DNA from: Magnetococcales bacterium
GTDB taxonomy: Bacteria; Pseudomonadota; Magnetococcia; Magnetococcales; JADGCH01
Assembly (NCBI GenBank): GCA_015229115.1
Contig: JADGCH010000006.1
Span: 29,460-93,459 of the forward strand
Reading direction: 5' to 3'
Length of the DNA stretch: 64,000 nucleotides
The first letter of the stretch is position 1. Each line of letters opens with the position of its first letter. Made by a program: the position numbers and the translations under genes. The notes under the pieces are model-generated. The model did not search any database and was not told where the DNA came from. It saw nothing but the letters and a program-made list of their open reading frames with translations. This document shows positions 44,859-54,369 of this stretch, piece after piece.

Positions 44859-47180
44859 CTAAAACTCCACAGTCATGCCAGCATAGATCGAACGACCCGC
44901 ACCGGGAACGGGGATACCCCAAGGGATCCCGTTAAGGCTCATGGTGGTCCCCTGTCCGGTATAAGCCCCACCGAGCGGTAGCGCGTAGAATTTATCGAAA
45001 AGATTATCGATACCAAAGTCCAATCTGACCTGCTTCCAGGAATATCCGGAACGTAAATTGACCAAACCATAACCAGGCGTCTGCATCTCCTGTCGAACGT
45101 CGGAAACATTGTTTTTTGCTTTCACCATCACGAATTCAAGGCCGCTGTCCCAAGCGTCAAGCTGATGGGTGAACATGACTTTGGCGTTAAGAGGCATGAT
45201 GTTATAGAGATCATCGCCTGTGTCATGGTTCTTGCCATTGGTATAACTGAGCAAGCCTTTCAGCTTCCAATTTCCCCAATCGTTATTCCCTAGCGGCATG
45301 CTCCCGGAAACATCCAAGCCATAAATCCTGGCTGATTGGTTAGCATACTGGAGATGGAAAAACTTATTTGAGCCCATATTGTTCGCCGCACCCCCACAAA
45401 GCGCATTCATCATCATGCCGCTTCCTTTGCAACGGATAGCATCTATGTAGTCCGTGGCATAGGTATAGTAAGGGGTGATTTTGAACTCAGAAGTACGGGC
45501 AGCATCGCGCCAGTTAGCCGTCACGCTCAGCGTATGAGACACCTCTGGCTCCAAGTCCGGATTGCCAAGATAGCCGTTACCATCACCGACAAAGTTGTTC
45601 ATGATCAACGCCATGCCATGCATAGACCAGGAGTAACGCTCATAGAGGTTTGGTGAACGGGTCTTTTGAGAGTAGCCAAATTCAAAATGACGGCTGGCAT
45701 CCTGGGTATAACGTGCCATCGCAGTCACGTCTACATTTCCATCACGACGCTGATGGTCACGAGCATTGAAGGCAGCTGCTGACGCAACGTATCCAGTGTT
45801 GATATCGTTATAGCCCTGTACCGGACCCGTATCCATTGTCACCTGTTCAACACGCACGCCAAGCGAGGTGAGCCACTGGGGATTCCAGTGTGCTTCCCAC
45901 TCGGCAAAAGCCCCCAGACGATCACGCTGGCCGTTGTTGAGGTTCCAAAACGTATTGGGGGCCATTCCTCCAAAGGTGGCCGGCTTGCCCATTCCATCCA
46001 CCATGCCAGACAATGATGATGGCGATGGCGGCCACCAATCATTGAGACGGTATCGCTGATATTCTCCGCCCACCCGGAAAATATCACGCTCTGAGAGCAG
46101 AATATCTGCCTTAATCAATACACCAGTATTATTCCCTTCGGTATCCATCGGCATTCCAGGAGCAACGATAGTGGACGGAAGATTTGGCCCATAGACAAAC
46201 TGCTTGTCACGATCAAAATCCATCTTATGTCGTGTGTGGCTGTGATAAGCACGCATATCCAGCCCTCCCCACTGGTATTTGCCCTTATAGTTCAGATTGA
46301 TGTGTTCGCTAGCATCATCGGTCATGTCCATGCGTTGGTTGGGGTACCCCTGATAAGGGATATGTTGCACACCTAGTTTGAGATCGACCAGGTGATTTTC
46401 GTGGCGCAAGGCCAATCTCAGCGACTGGTCCAGGGTTTGGTAATGGGAAGAGCCTACTTCATTACCATCTAGCCAACCTTTATCCACTGCCGCCAGCCCA
46501 GACGGCTTGAACTCCCTGGCCGCCTTGTAATTGTCCGACTGAGCGGAGGAACCGCTGTACGTCATGCTTAACGCTTCACCAGCCAGTGTTGCCGATAAAT
46601 GGCTCCCGTATCCATTCCCGTTGCTACGATAGAAAGCGCCTCCTTTCCCTTTGAACAGGGTGCCCTGTCCGGCTGTGGCAAACTCAGGTTCCCGGGAATC
46701 TACAAGGATTGCCCCTCCGATGCTATCGCCACCAACACTCACTGGCACAACACCATTGAGCACCTGAATTTTCCCGATGTTCGTCGGTGCGATATAAGAT
46801 AGTGGTGGATTCATGTGGTTAGGACAGGCAGAAATCAAATTCATACCATCCACCTGAACCCGTAGCCGATCATCAGCCATTCCATGAATGGATGGCAGAC
46901 TGGAGATACCACCGTTGGTCTGAAGACTGACACCAGGGGTATTGCCCAACAGAGCAGCACTGTCATGGGCCCACAGCTGCCGGATGGTCAACTGCTTGCC
47001 TGATAACACCTCCCCACCGCCAGGCTCATCACCGTGGGGAGCTGTCACGATAACTCGCTCCAACTGCTCTAAATTCTCTCCATCCGCTGCCCATGTGGTA
47101 CCAGATAGAAGTAAAATTGCTCCAGTCAGTGGCATACGGGTCATCAAACCAACTTTCTTGTCATGCGTTTTTCTTGTCAT
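44859..47180 (-). CDS. oprC: TonB-dependent copper receptor (OprC/NosA family)
   Basis: A 773-residue outer membrane receptor: signal peptide (ending TTWAA), plug domain (VIVTAPHGDEPGGGEVLSGKQL), and a 22-strand-type barrel ending YAGMTVEF with the terminal Phe. The plug carries SACPNHMNPPLSYI (Cys119, Met123) and the barrel HKM at about 318-320. OprC of Pseudomonas binds copper with exactly a CxxxM plus HxM site at nearly the same positions, and ACPNHMNPP is the mark of the family. It should import copper, needed for cbb3 CuB. I start at the ATG at 47180 with GAGG upstream; a TTG two codons earlier is in frame. Confidence 0.9.
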   Translation of the reverse strand: MTRKTHDKKVGLMTRMPLTGAILLLSGTTWAADGENLEQLERVIVTAPHGDEPGGGEVLSGKQLTIRQLWAHDSAALLGNTPGVSLQTNGGISSLPSIHGMADDRLRVQVDGMNLISACPNHMNPPLSYIAPTNIGKIQVLNGVVPVSVGGDSIGGAILVDSREPEFATAGQGTLFKGKGGAFYRSNGNGYGSHLSATLAGEALSMTYSGSSAQSDNYKAAREFKPSGLAAVDKGWLDGNEVGSSHYQTLDQSLRLALRHENHLVDLKLGVQHIPYQGYPNQRMDMTDDASEHINLNYKGKYQWGGLDMRAYHSHTRHKMDFDRDKQFVYGPNLPSTIVAPGMPMDTEGNNTGVLIKADILLSERDIFRVGGEYQRYRLNDWWPPSPSSLSGMVDGMGKPATFGGMAPNTFWNLNNGQRDRLGAFAEWEAHWNPQWLTSLGVRVEQVTMDTGPVQGYNDINTGYVASAAAFNARDHQRRDGNVDVTAMARYTQDASRHFEFGYSQKTRSPNLYERYSWSMHGMALIMNNFVGDGNGYLGNPDLEPEVSHTLSVTANWRDAARTSEFKITPYYTYATDYIDAIRCKGSGMMMNALCGGAANNMGSNKFFHLQYANQSARIYGLDVSGSMPLGNNDWGNWKLKGLLSYTNGKNHDTGDDLYNIMPLNAKVMFTHQLDAWDSGLEFVMVKAKNNVSDVRQEMQTPGYGLVNLRSGYSWKQVRLDFGIDNLFDKFYALPLGGAYTGQGTTMSLNGIPWGIPVPGAGRSIYAGMTVEF

Positions 47181-47186
47181 GGTCAA

Positions 47187-47416
47187 TCAGCCTCAGTACA
47201 AGTCGGAAAGGGAAGACATCCGATTTCCTTCCGCAAATCCGGTTCCATAATTAATATAATTATATTACAATAGGTTGAATACTATTGTTTTTACCTTCTG
47301 AGTGATATAACACACCCTGTAACGCACAAAATGAGTGTTATCACCCATTGATTTTATTGCTGAAATAGGATAGAATCTGGTTCACCATAAAAATTAATAC
47401 TGAGTTCTCCGGCAAA
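47187..47416. promoter_or_regulatory. Divergent regulatory region between copper receptor and SafE-like gene
   Basis: This 230-nt AT-rich gap must drive both the receptor/tonB operon and the SafE-like/sigma54-activator genes. It contains three symmetric elements. A perfect 16-bp palindrome TAATATAATTATATTA lies at 47252-47267. CAATAG, 8 nt, CTATTG is at 47268-47287. A longer inverted pair GTGATATAACAC (47302-47313) and GTGTTATCAC (47335-47344) follows. They are good candidates for metal-responsive operators (Fur or copper regulator), but I cannot match them to a known consensus. Confidence 0.5.
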
Positions 47417-48157
47417 ATGGCTGAGATTTCCCTGGTCGTGCCGCTGGTTGTCGCGGCTGGCAGCGCCTTGCACTGTCTGAGTATGTGCGGTGGTATTGCT
47501 GGCGCTCTGACCGTAAGTCTGCCAGCCCAGATACAACAGAACAGAACCAACGCCCTCGTCTACCTGCTGGTCGCCAATGGGGGGCGGGTTATCAGTTATG
47601 CGATGGCTGGCTGGCTGGTAGCCCTTTTCGGTCAGTCCTTGTTCATGTCACTATCCCCGCGGTATGGACACACGATCCTGGAATCAGTTTCCGGTGTTGT
47701 CCTGGTCCTGGCTGGCTTGCATCTAGGTGGTCACGGAACATGGTTGCGTCGCATTGAACATCTAGGGGCACCATTGTGGCGTCTGCTGGAGCCCTACGCC
47801 TACCGACTCATGACGTCACACGGGGTAGGCTATATGCTGACCTTTGGTTTGATCTGGGGTTGGCTGCCCTGTTCTCTGGTTTACGCTGCTCTGGTCTGGA
47901 GCAGCAGTGTTGGCACACCGGCTGACAGCGCTCTCAATATGGCTATGTTTGGTGTTGGAACCTGCATGGTGACCCTGCCAGCCGGATGGGTGATTCATCG
48001 ACTGACCCAGTGGGCTATGCGGTACCATGTCAGGGAGTTGGTCTCCATGTTGCTGATACTGGCTGGTATGTATACCCTGTTTTTTGCCCTGTTACCGATA
48101 GGACGTCCATTGTCACCTGAACCCTTCCAGGAAATTGGGTATTGTCATGACCAGTAA
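47417..48157 (+). CDS. SafE/UreH-2-type membrane protein, copper-linked paralog
   Basis: A 246-residue membrane protein with the same plan and Cys motifs as the gene at 1125-1904: HCLSMCGG near the N-terminus, LHLGG in the third helix and WLPCSLVYAAL in the middle. About six helices are visible. The DsbD_2/SafE family includes proteins suspected to move copper or reducing power across the membrane. Here it is divergent from a copper receptor, so it may take the next step of copper handling after outer membrane uptake. This function is inference. Its end overlaps the sigma54 activator by 11 nt. Confidence 0.82.
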   Translation: MAEISLVVPLVVAAGSALHCLSMCGGIAGALTVSLPAQIQQNRTNALVYLLVANGGRVISYAMAGWLVALFGQSLFMSLSPRYGHTILESVSGVVLVLAGLHLGGHGTWLRRIEHLGAPLWRLLEPYAYRLMTSHGVGYMLTFGLIWGWLPCSLVYAALVWSSSVGTPADSALNMAMFGVGTCMVTLPAGWVIHRLTQWAMRYHVRELVSMLLILAGMYTLFFALLPIGRPLSPEPFQEIGYCHDQ

Positions 48158-49118
48158 TACAGATTGCCACCCCAAGATGCAGGGGCAGTCGCCGCCCTTT
48201 CTGGCAATGCTACGTTCTGCGCGACTGGTGGCTGCTACTCGCGCACCAGTCCTGATACAGGGCGAATCCGGTACCGGCAAGGAATTGCTGGCACAGTTCA
48301 TCCATGAGCAAAGTCCACGACATCGAAAGTCGTTTATCGCCATCAACTGCGCAGCGCTTCCGGAAGCCCTGGCTGAAAGCGAACTGTTTGGTCATGCCAA
48401 AGGAGCTTTTACCGGAGCCAACACGGCCCGTGAGGGACGTATCGCAGCAGCACAGTACGGAACGCTGTTTCTGGACGAAATTGGTGAAATGCCTCTGACG
48501 GTTCAGTCCAAGTTATTGAGATTTCTAGAGAGCGGTGAATGCCAGGTGTTGGGTGAGGGCCGGTCCATCCACATTGATACCCGTATCATTGCGGCTACCA
48601 ATCGGGGCTTGGCTGATCTGGTTCAACAGGGGCGGTTCCGCAACGATCTTTACTATCGGTTACAGGTCGTCCCCCTTGAAGTTCCTCCCCTTAGACAGCG
48701 CAGCGATGATATCGAACCCCTGGCGCAGCAGTTTCTGCAATGGTTCTCCCGTCATCATGGCGTTGCTGCCCCGCAGCTGACCGATCCGGTACGCAGAATG
48801 ATGCACCGTTGGTCGTGGCCTGGCAACATCCGTGAACTACGCAATCTCTGCGAACGTCTGGTGATCTTACACAGCGGCAGCGACTTGGCGATCGAACATC
48901 TACCTCATGAAATCAGGGCATGTCACCCCACAACGGAACGATTTCCAGCCGCAGATTTTCCAATAACAGGCATTAGCCTGGAACATCTGGAACGTGAGTT
49001 GATCATGAAAGCCCTAGCTCATGCTGGAGGCAACCGCAGTCGCGCAGCACGGTTACTCGATCTCAGTCGCGATACATTGCTTTATCGCATCAAAAAACAC
49101 GGTTTGCAGACAGACTAG
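48147..49118 (+). CDS. Sigma54-dependent activator without N-terminal sensor domain (PspF-like)
   Basis: A 323-residue protein: AAA+ domain from about residue 12 with Walker [13 protein letters not shown], the sigma54-contact loop GAFTGA, Walker [11 protein letters not shown] and an arginine-finger region, then a Fis-type helix-turn-helix at the C-terminus ([28 protein letters not shown]). There is no receiver, GAF or PAS domain, as in PspF, so a partner protein or a small molecule would have to control it. The ATG at 48147 lies inside the end of the previous gene. It may regulate the copper genes nearby; I did not find a clear -24/-12 promoter there. Confidence 0.88.
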   Translation: MTSNTDCHPKMQGQSPPFLAMLRSARLVAATRAPVLIQGESGTGKELLAQFIHEQSPRHRKSFIAINCAALPEALAESELFGHAKGAFTGANTAREGRIAAAQYGTLFLDEIGEMPLTVQSKLLRFLESGECQVLGEGRSIHIDTRIIAATNRGLADLVQQGRFRNDLYYRLQVVPLEVPPLRQRSDDIEPLAQQFLQWFSRHHGVAAPQLTDPVRRMMHRWSWPGNIRELRNLCERLVILHSGSDLAIEHLPHEIRACHPTTERFPAADFPITGISLEHLERELIMKALAHAGGNRSRAARLLDLSRDTLLYRIKKHGLQTD

Positions 49119-49218
49119 CTATGACAGCTGTTGCAACCCAACCTCATGCGGGATAAACTGGCGCCGTCATGCTGTACGTCATAGTGTATTGAAGAGAATA
49201 AGGTCGAGGAGAGTAAAT

Positions 49219-50199
49219 ATGGCTGAACCCGTTCGCGTTGCTGTCACTGGTGCTGCTGGTCAGATTGCCTATAATCTGCTGTTTCGTATTGCTTCCGGAG
49301 AGATCTTTGGCAAAGATCGCCCGGTCCATTTACGTCTTCTGGAGATTCCGGCTGCTATGCACGCTCTGCAGGGAGTTGTGATGGAACTTGAGGACTGCAA
49401 CTTTTCACCTTTGGCCAGTATTGAAACTTCCGATCAGCCGGAACGGGCCTTTGATGGTGTCAACTGGGCCTTGCTGGTCGGTTCGCGCCCACGTAGTCCA
49501 GGTATGGAGCGCTCTGATTTAATTCGTATCAATGGCCCTATCTTTGTGGGCCAGGGTAAAGCCCTGAATCGGGCCGCACCCGATGTACGTGTCGCTGTTG
49601 TTGGTAACCCCTGCAACACCAACTGCCTTATTGCTCTCAACAATAGTGACGTACCGCCAGAACGCTTCTCAGCCATGATGAGGCTGGATCAGAATCGTGC
49701 TGCCAGTCTGCTGGCGCGCCGGGCGGGTCAGCCCATGGGTAGTGTCACCAACATGGTGGTGTGGGGCAACCACTCCAACAATCAATACCCGGATTTTGAG
49801 AATGCCCGCATCAACGGCAAGCTGGCTCCCGATGTCATTCGTGATGAAACATGGTTGCGCGAGCAGTTTGTCACCGAGATCCGCCAACGCGGCGCCATGG
49901 TGATCACCATTCGTGGCTCCTCCAGCTCTGCTTCAGCGGCCAATGCCATTTTGTGTGACATTCATGCCTTCTCCCAGTCTACGCCAACCAACGACTGGTT
50001 TAGTGCTGCGGTGTGCTCAAATGGGGAATATGGCGTTGATCCAGGATTGGTGTTCGGCTTTCCGCTCAGAAGCAGTGGGCAGGGTGACTGGTCCATTGTT
50101 GAGGGGATTCCGATGTCACCGTGGGCACAGACACAGCTGAACAAGGTGCTGGATGAACTGCGCCATGAGCGCGATGTCGTCAAGGATCTGTTGCGGTGA
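49219..50199 (+). CDS. mdh: Malate dehydrogenase
   Basis: A 326-residue NAD-linked enzyme of the citric acid cycle. The Rossmann motif is [19 protein letters not shown], substrate-binding Arg lie in [14 protein letters not shown], and the catalytic His is in [12 protein letters not shown]. This long form with TGAAGQI is the cytosolic-type bacterial MDH. The start is the ATG at 49219, preceded by GAGGAGAG; the frame is open further upstream but that part overlaps the previous gene and lacks homology. The 100-nt gap before it should hold the promoter; no clear match seen. It overlaps apgM by 4 nt. Confidence 0.96.
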   Translation: MAEPVRVAVTGAAGQIAYNLLFRIASGEIFGKDRPVHLRLLEIPAAMHALQGVVMELEDCNFSPLASIETSDQPERAFDGVNWALLVGSRPRSPGMERSDLIRINGPIFVGQGKALNRAAPDVRVAVVGNPCNTNCLIALNNSDVPPERFSAMMRLDQNRAASLLARRAGQPMGSVTNMVVWGNHSNNQYPDFENARINGKLAPDVIRDETWLREQFVTEIRQRGAMVITIRGSSSSASAANAILCDIHAFSQSTPTNDWFSAAVCSNGEYGVDPGLVFGFPLRSSGQGDWSIVEGIPMSPWAQTQLNKVLDELRHERDVVKDLLR

Positions 50200-51410
50200 A
50201 ATTCGTTATCTTTCTAGGAGATGGGATGAGCGATCATCCCATCGCTGAACTGGATGGCAAAACCCCCCTGATGGTGGCTCATACCCCCAACATGGATCGC
50301 ATGGTACGTGAGGGGGTCGGGGGTTGGAGTCGCAATACGCCAGCCGGACTTTACCCGGGCAGCGATGTTACCAATCTGGCCATTCTTGGTTATGAGGCGG
50401 CTCGGTCCTACACTGGACGCAGTCCGCTGGAAGCCGCAGCTATGGGCATCGAGCTGGGTAGCAACGATATGGCCTTCCGCTGCAACTTGGTTACCCTAGG
50501 CAACGAACACCAGGTCATGGACAGCTTTAATGCTGATCATATTAGTTCTGAAGAAGCAGCGTTGCTGATTGATTCTCTAAATCAGCACCTTGTTGACCAC
50601 CAAACTCCGTTCCGCTTCTTCGCTGGTGTTGGTTATCGCCATATCCTGATCTGGAACGATGGCGCCTCATCGGTTGATCATCTCAGTTGCACACCTCCTC
50701 ACGACATCAGCGGTCAGTCCATTGGCCCTTACTGGCCCGTTGGAACCGGGTCGGACAGGATCACCCAGCTGATGCGCGATTCGTGGTCGATCCTCGCTGA
50801 CCATCCCGTCAACCAACAGCGTCGGCAACAAGGATTGGCCCCTGCCAACAGCATTTGGCTCTGGGGGCACGGTGGCAAACCACAATTACAGCCGTTCCAT
50901 GAGCGCTACGGAAAATCCGGTGGCATGATTTCAGCTGTTGACCTGCTACGCGGCATTGCTGCTCATATTGGTTTTGAGTCCATTCGTGTTCCAGGTGCAA
51001 CGGGCTGGATTGACACCAACTACGCCGGCAAGGCCAGCGCCTGTCTTGACGGATTGCAGAGACACGACCTGATATTCGTTCATGTCGAAGCACCGGACGA
51101 GGCTGGGCATGCTGGTCGTCTTGACTACAAGATACAGGCGATTGCCGATCTGGATCGTCATATTGTCGGACCCGTGTTATCGGCCCTCGACCATACTGGG
51201 CAGCCTTTTCGCGCCCTAGCTCTGCCAGACCATATCACCCTGTTACGCACCAAAACGCACGAAAGCGGTCCCGTACCGTTTGCTCTTTATGGTGCTGGCA
51301 TTTTGCCAGATGCCAACCAGTGTTACGACGAGCGATTGTTGACGACCGGTTCGTTGTCATTCGACCCAGGACATAAACTCATGTCCTGGTTTTTGAATAG
51401 TCGTCAATAG
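50196..51410 (+). CDS. apgM: 2,3-bisphosphoglycerate-independent phosphoglycerate mutase, archaeal type
   Basis: A 404-residue alkaline-phosphatase-fold enzyme converting 3- to 2-phosphoglycerate. The sequence has metal-site [11 protein letters not shown], the nucleophile region [62 protein letters not shown] and [20 protein letters not shown]; all metal ligands look intact. It starts at a GTG overlapping the mdh stop (GTGA). A degenerate paralog lies at 39468-40646. Confidence 0.94.
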   Translation: MKFVIFLGDGMSDHPIAELDGKTPLMVAHTPNMDRMVREGVGGWSRNTPAGLYPGSDVTNLAILGYEAARSYTGRSPLEAAAMGIELGSNDMAFRCNLVTLGNEHQVMDSFNADHISSEEAALLIDSLNQHLVDHQTPFRFFAGVGYRHILIWNDGASSVDHLSCTPPHDISGQSIGPYWPVGTGSDRITQLMRDSWSILADHPVNQQRRQQGLAPANSIWLWGHGGKPQLQPFHERYGKSGGMISAVDLLRGIAAHIGFESIRVPGATGWIDTNYAGKASACLDGLQRHDLIFVHVEAPDEAGHAGRLDYKIQAIADLDRHIVGPVLSALDHTGQPFRALALPDHITLLRTKTHESGPVPFALYGAGILPDANQCYDERLLTTGSLSFDPGHKLMSWFLNSRQ

Positions 51411-51429
51411 TCGTTAGCGGTACTGGATC

Positions 51430-51960
51430 GTGATTGATATCCACCAGCTACAGCGACAACTAGACCAAAACGGCATCATTTTCTGTTATCGTGGTGCCGT
51501 TACCCAGGATATTACCGAGACGATTGGTGTGGCGCTGCGTACCCAGATGGATATGCACATTAATCAACCCATCACCAACAGCCGTGTCTTTGCTGCATTC
51601 GTTGAGCTAGTCCAGAATATCAGTCGCTACTCCCGTGAGTCGTTATCCAGCGAGTCGTCGCCCCTGAAGAGTGGCATGATTGTCATTGGCGAGTTAAATC
51701 ATCACTACTATATCCAGTGCGGCAATCTGATCTGGCGTCAAGAGAGCGGTTCATTGCAGGATTATCTCACAAAAATCAAAGCTATGAGCAAGTCAGAGCT
51801 GACCGTGTTTTATCGGGAACAACGTCGTTCCGGTACAACAACAGACAAGGGTGCCGGTCTCGGATTCATTGATTTAGCCCGTCATGCCACGTCTTTCGAT
51901 TTTACGGTCACGCCCGTTGACCAGCAATATGTTTTTTTTTCCATCTGTATTACCCTGTAG
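51430..51960 (+). CDS. siaB: SiaB-family protein kinase (DUF6272)
   Basis: A 176-residue protein with the SiaB plan, a GHKL-like fold: NGIIFCYRGAVTQDITE at the N-terminus, FAAFVELVQNISRYSRES (N-box-like helix), and DKGAGLGFIDLARHAT near the C-terminus (nucleotide lid). In Pseudomonas, SiaB phosphorylates SiaC and switches its control of a diguanylate cyclase. The start is a GTG at 51430. The last part has a run of nine T (51932-51940) that is a slip-prone site. siaC follows 13 nt after the stop. Confidence 0.9.
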   Translation: MIDIHQLQRQLDQNGIIFCYRGAVTQDITETIGVALRTQMDMHINQPITNSRVFAAFVELVQNISRYSRESLSSESSPLKSGMIVIGELNHHYYIQCGNLIWRQESGSLQDYLTKIKAMSKSELTVFYREQRRSGTTTDKGAGLGFIDLARHATSFDFTVTPVDQQYVFFSICITL

Positions 51961-51973
51961 GGAATCCTCTGTC

Positions 51974-52363
51974 ATGGAAGCGCTCTCCATTCAAGCAACC
52001 CGTTCCACTCCTGCCATTCAATTCGATCCCGATCTGAAACGACTGGAAATTCGGGGGGAGTCCTACCCGGAAGATGTCAATACCTTTTACGATCCCATCT
52101 TATCCTGGATGGAAACCTTCCTACAGTCTGTTACCCACGAGGATACTATTGAGCTTCATTTGAAAATCAGTTATTTCAACAGCAGCAGCTCTAAGATATT
52201 TCTGGATATCTTCGATCTGCTGAACAGTAAGGCTGTATCAGGCAGTCCGGTCCATATTTATTGGCATCATCATACCAATAATGAGATGTCCCGCGAATAT
52301 GGTGAAGAGTTTCGTGAGGAGTTGACAGCGGCCCAATTCTATCTTGTTGAACAGCACACATGA
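51974..52363 (+). CDS. siaC: SiaC-family regulatory phosphoprotein (DUF1987)
   Basis: A 129-residue protein matching SiaC: TPAIQFDPDLKRLEIRGESYPED, FYDPILSWMETFL, and LKISYFNSSSSKIFLDIFDLL. The NSSS stretch is where SiaC proteins carry the phospho-accepting Ser/Thr. SiaC in its unphosphorylated form activates the diguanylate cyclase SiaD in Pseudomonas; neither SiaD nor the phosphatase SiaA is in this window. The ATG at 51974 is preceded by a weak ribosome site; the frame is open upstream through the 3' end of siaB. The histidine kinase gene follows closely. Confidence 0.9.
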   Translation: MEALSIQATRSTPAIQFDPDLKRLEIRGESYPEDVNTFYDPILSWMETFLQSVTHEDTIELHLKISYFNSSSSKIFLDIFDLLNSKAVSGSPVHIYWHHHTNNEMSREYGEEFREELTAAQFYLVEQHT

Positions 52364-52391
52364 CCATGAAACAGCATCAAAAGGCGGTCCG

Positions 52392-53348
52392 GTGGCATTA
52401 ATTCATGACAACAATACGCAGAATGCCGATGACGCTCTGGATCTGATGGCAGAAGATACCGTTGTTTTCCGACAGGAGCAACAGGTGTTGCAGTGGGCCG
52501 ATAACATCCTGAATCAGTCCCATGCAGAACAGCAACAGTCTGTCACCCGCGAAGAATTTGTTGAGCTGTTGACGGCCTATCGTAAATTGATCGGTGTCAC
52601 GAAGCGCGTTGTCCGCATCAGCGATTTGCTACAGCATGATCTTAAGTCATTGAATGAATTCAAAAATCACATGCTTGGCGTGGTAGCGCACGATTTACGC
52701 AACCCTTGTGCCACCATCATTGGTCTGGCAGAACTGCTGCTAGATGATAGTTCAGATTGTGTCAATGGCGATCAGGCTCGCTTTGTACAAGGAATTTACC
52801 GGGCTAGCAACGAGATGCTGGCTCTGCTCAACAACTTACTGGATGTTTCGATGATTGAAAGCGGTAGACTGGTGCTGCGTGCTGTGCCTGTCGATTTTGC
52901 CACGCTGATACGTCAACGCATTGAGTTGCTTGGGCTGCAGGCAGAACGCAAATCCATTATACTGCGTCCTGACCTGGAACAGCCTCCAGAAATCGAATGC
53001 GATCCAGACCGTATCAGTCAAGTGATCGATAATCTGGTTGGCAACGCTATCAAATTTTCACCGCACCACGCTACCATTGATCTGCTGTTGCGTTGTGATG
53101 AGGCTCTGCTGACTTTTGCCGTACGTGATCATGGCCCCGGCATCCCTGCTGATGAAATTAATCGTTTGTTCGGTGCTTTCCAAAAGTTGAGCACCCGTCC
53201 AACAGCCGGGGAACCTGGCAGCGGCTTTGGCTTGGCGATTGTCAGAAAAATCGTTTCAGCCCATAACGGCCAAATCGATGTTGTCAGCGAGGTAGGAAAA
53301 GGAACCACCTTTACGGTACGGTTACCCTTGTCTCGGAAGGGTGAATAA
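52392..53348 (+). CDS. Soluble sensor histidine kinase next to siaBC
   Basis: A 318-residue kinase with no membrane segment or recognised sensor domain. A helical N-terminal region (about 1-90) leads to the HisKA H-box VVAHDLRNPCATI (His100). The catalytic domain has N-box DNLVGNAIKFSP, G1 DHGPGIP, F-box FGAFQKL and G2 GSGFGLAIV. I choose the GTG at 52392, preceded by AAAAGGCGG; a TTG at 52344, overlapping the siaC end, is also in frame. With siaBC it may form one signalling unit in which this kinase responds to, or competes with, the SiaB-SiaC switch (inference). Its 3' end overlaps holA by 38 nt on the other strand. Confidence 0.88.
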   Translation: MALIHDNNTQNADDALDLMAEDTVVFRQEQQVLQWADNILNQSHAEQQQSVTREEFVELLTAYRKLIGVTKRVVRISDLLQHDLKSLNEFKNHMLGVVAHDLRNPCATIIGLAELLLDDSSDCVNGDQARFVQGIYRASNEMLALLNNLLDVSMIESGRLVLRAVPVDFATLIRQRIELLGLQAERKSIILRPDLEQPPEIECDPDRISQVIDNLVGNAIKFSPHHATIDLLLRCDEALLTFAVRDHGPGIPADEINRLFGAFQKLSTRPTAGEPGSGFGLAIVRKIVSAHNGQIDVVSEVGKGTTFTVRLPLSRKGE

Positions 53349-54369
53349 GCCTCAATACCAGTCGTTCCAGTGTTTCTGCAGCCGGCCGCAATACGCCGTC
53401 ACCGCCCTTCAAGGCAGCATCGGTATCACAGCAGGCCAGCAAAGCATCGGCCAACGCCCGCTCCGACCAGTGCTGCAATTGATCGATCAAGTGTTGCTGA
53501 TCCTTCCAGAAAACCTGTGTTTCCGCCAGTGCCTTGGCCTGTGGTACACCCTGATGCAGCAGATGCTGCAGGCGAATCATCTGCCGCAACCGCCGTATGA
53601 CACCTCCTAACAGCATGAGCGGTTCCTGGCCATTCTCCAGCAGCCTTGTCAGAATACGCAACGCCTGCGTCCGATTACGGGACAACAGCGCTGCGGCCCA
53701 GGCATGGCCACTATACTCCACGGTTTCGCCCACGACAGCCAGCACATCGGCTCCATCTATCTGCCGCCTGGAACCCAGATAAAGATACAGCTTATCCAGC
53801 TCGTTCAGCGCTGCCTGTGTATCACCAGCAAGGTACTCGGCCAGGTAAGTCAGGGCATCCTCTGTCGCACTCAACCCAGCTCGCATGAGCTGCTGTCGTA
53901 GCCACTGACGCCAGCCATGACCTTCCAGTGGATAAAGGGTGACACACCATGCTGCTGCATCCGCTTCGCACCAACGTCGCAGCGGATCGCGTGTTTCCAG
54001 TAGTTCACCTGCCATTACCAGCAGTAACGTATCCGATGGTAAACGGGACTTAGCCAACCACTGACAGATGCCCTGCTTAGTGGATGCTGTCAGATTTTGT
54101 CCTTCACGCACCACGATCAGACGCCTAGCGATGAAGAGCGGTCGCACCTCACAAGCGACCTGCAACCGCTCCAGCACCAGATCGGCCGCATGGAAGTTCT
54201 CGACATCGAAGTCCATGACATCGGCATCCGGGTCGCTACCTAACAACTTTTGCTGGATCATCCTGGCACAGGCCTCGATCAAACCCTGATCCGATCCATG
54301 CAGCAGGATGACGCCGGGCAGCTGCTGGCGCTCTGCCCAACCAGCCACGTCACCCGATTTTATTTTCAT
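53311..54369 (-). CDS. holA: DNA polymerase III delta subunit
   Basis: A 352-residue clamp-loader subunit. The N-terminal AAA+-like part has the family opening PGVILLHGSDQGLIEACARMI (degenerate P-loop) and VRPLFIARRLIVVREGQ; the C-terminal part has LLGGVIRRLRQMIRLQHLL and QVFWKDQQHLIDQLQHWSE. Delta opens the beta clamp for loading. The ATG at 54369 has GGGGAGGG upstream and overlaps the moaE-moaB end by 20 nt. It is the last gene of a long minus-strand run beginning at 63071. Confidence 0.92.
   Translation of the reverse strand: MKIKSGDVAGWAERQQLPGVILLHGSDQGLIEACARMIQQKLLGSDPDADVMDFDVENFHAADLVLERLQVACEVRPLFIARRLIVVREGQNLTASTKQGICQWLAKSRLPSDTLLLVMAGELLETRDPLRRWCEADAAAWCVTLYPLEGHGWRQWLRQQLMRAGLSATEDALTYLAEYLAGDTQAALNELDKLYLYLGSRRQIDGADVLAVVGETVEYSGHAWAAALLSRNRTQALRILTRLLENGQEPLMLLGGVIRRLRQMIRLQHLLHQGVPQAKALAETQVFWKDQQHLIDQLQHWSERALADALLACCDTDAALKGGDGVLRPAAETLERLVLRLIHPSETRVTVP

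Noticed and set aside
49021..49218. N-terminal extension of malate dehydrogenase by 66 codons
   Set aside because: It overlaps the sigma54 activator's helix-turn-helix coding region and has no homology; GAGGAGAG precedes the ATG at 49219.
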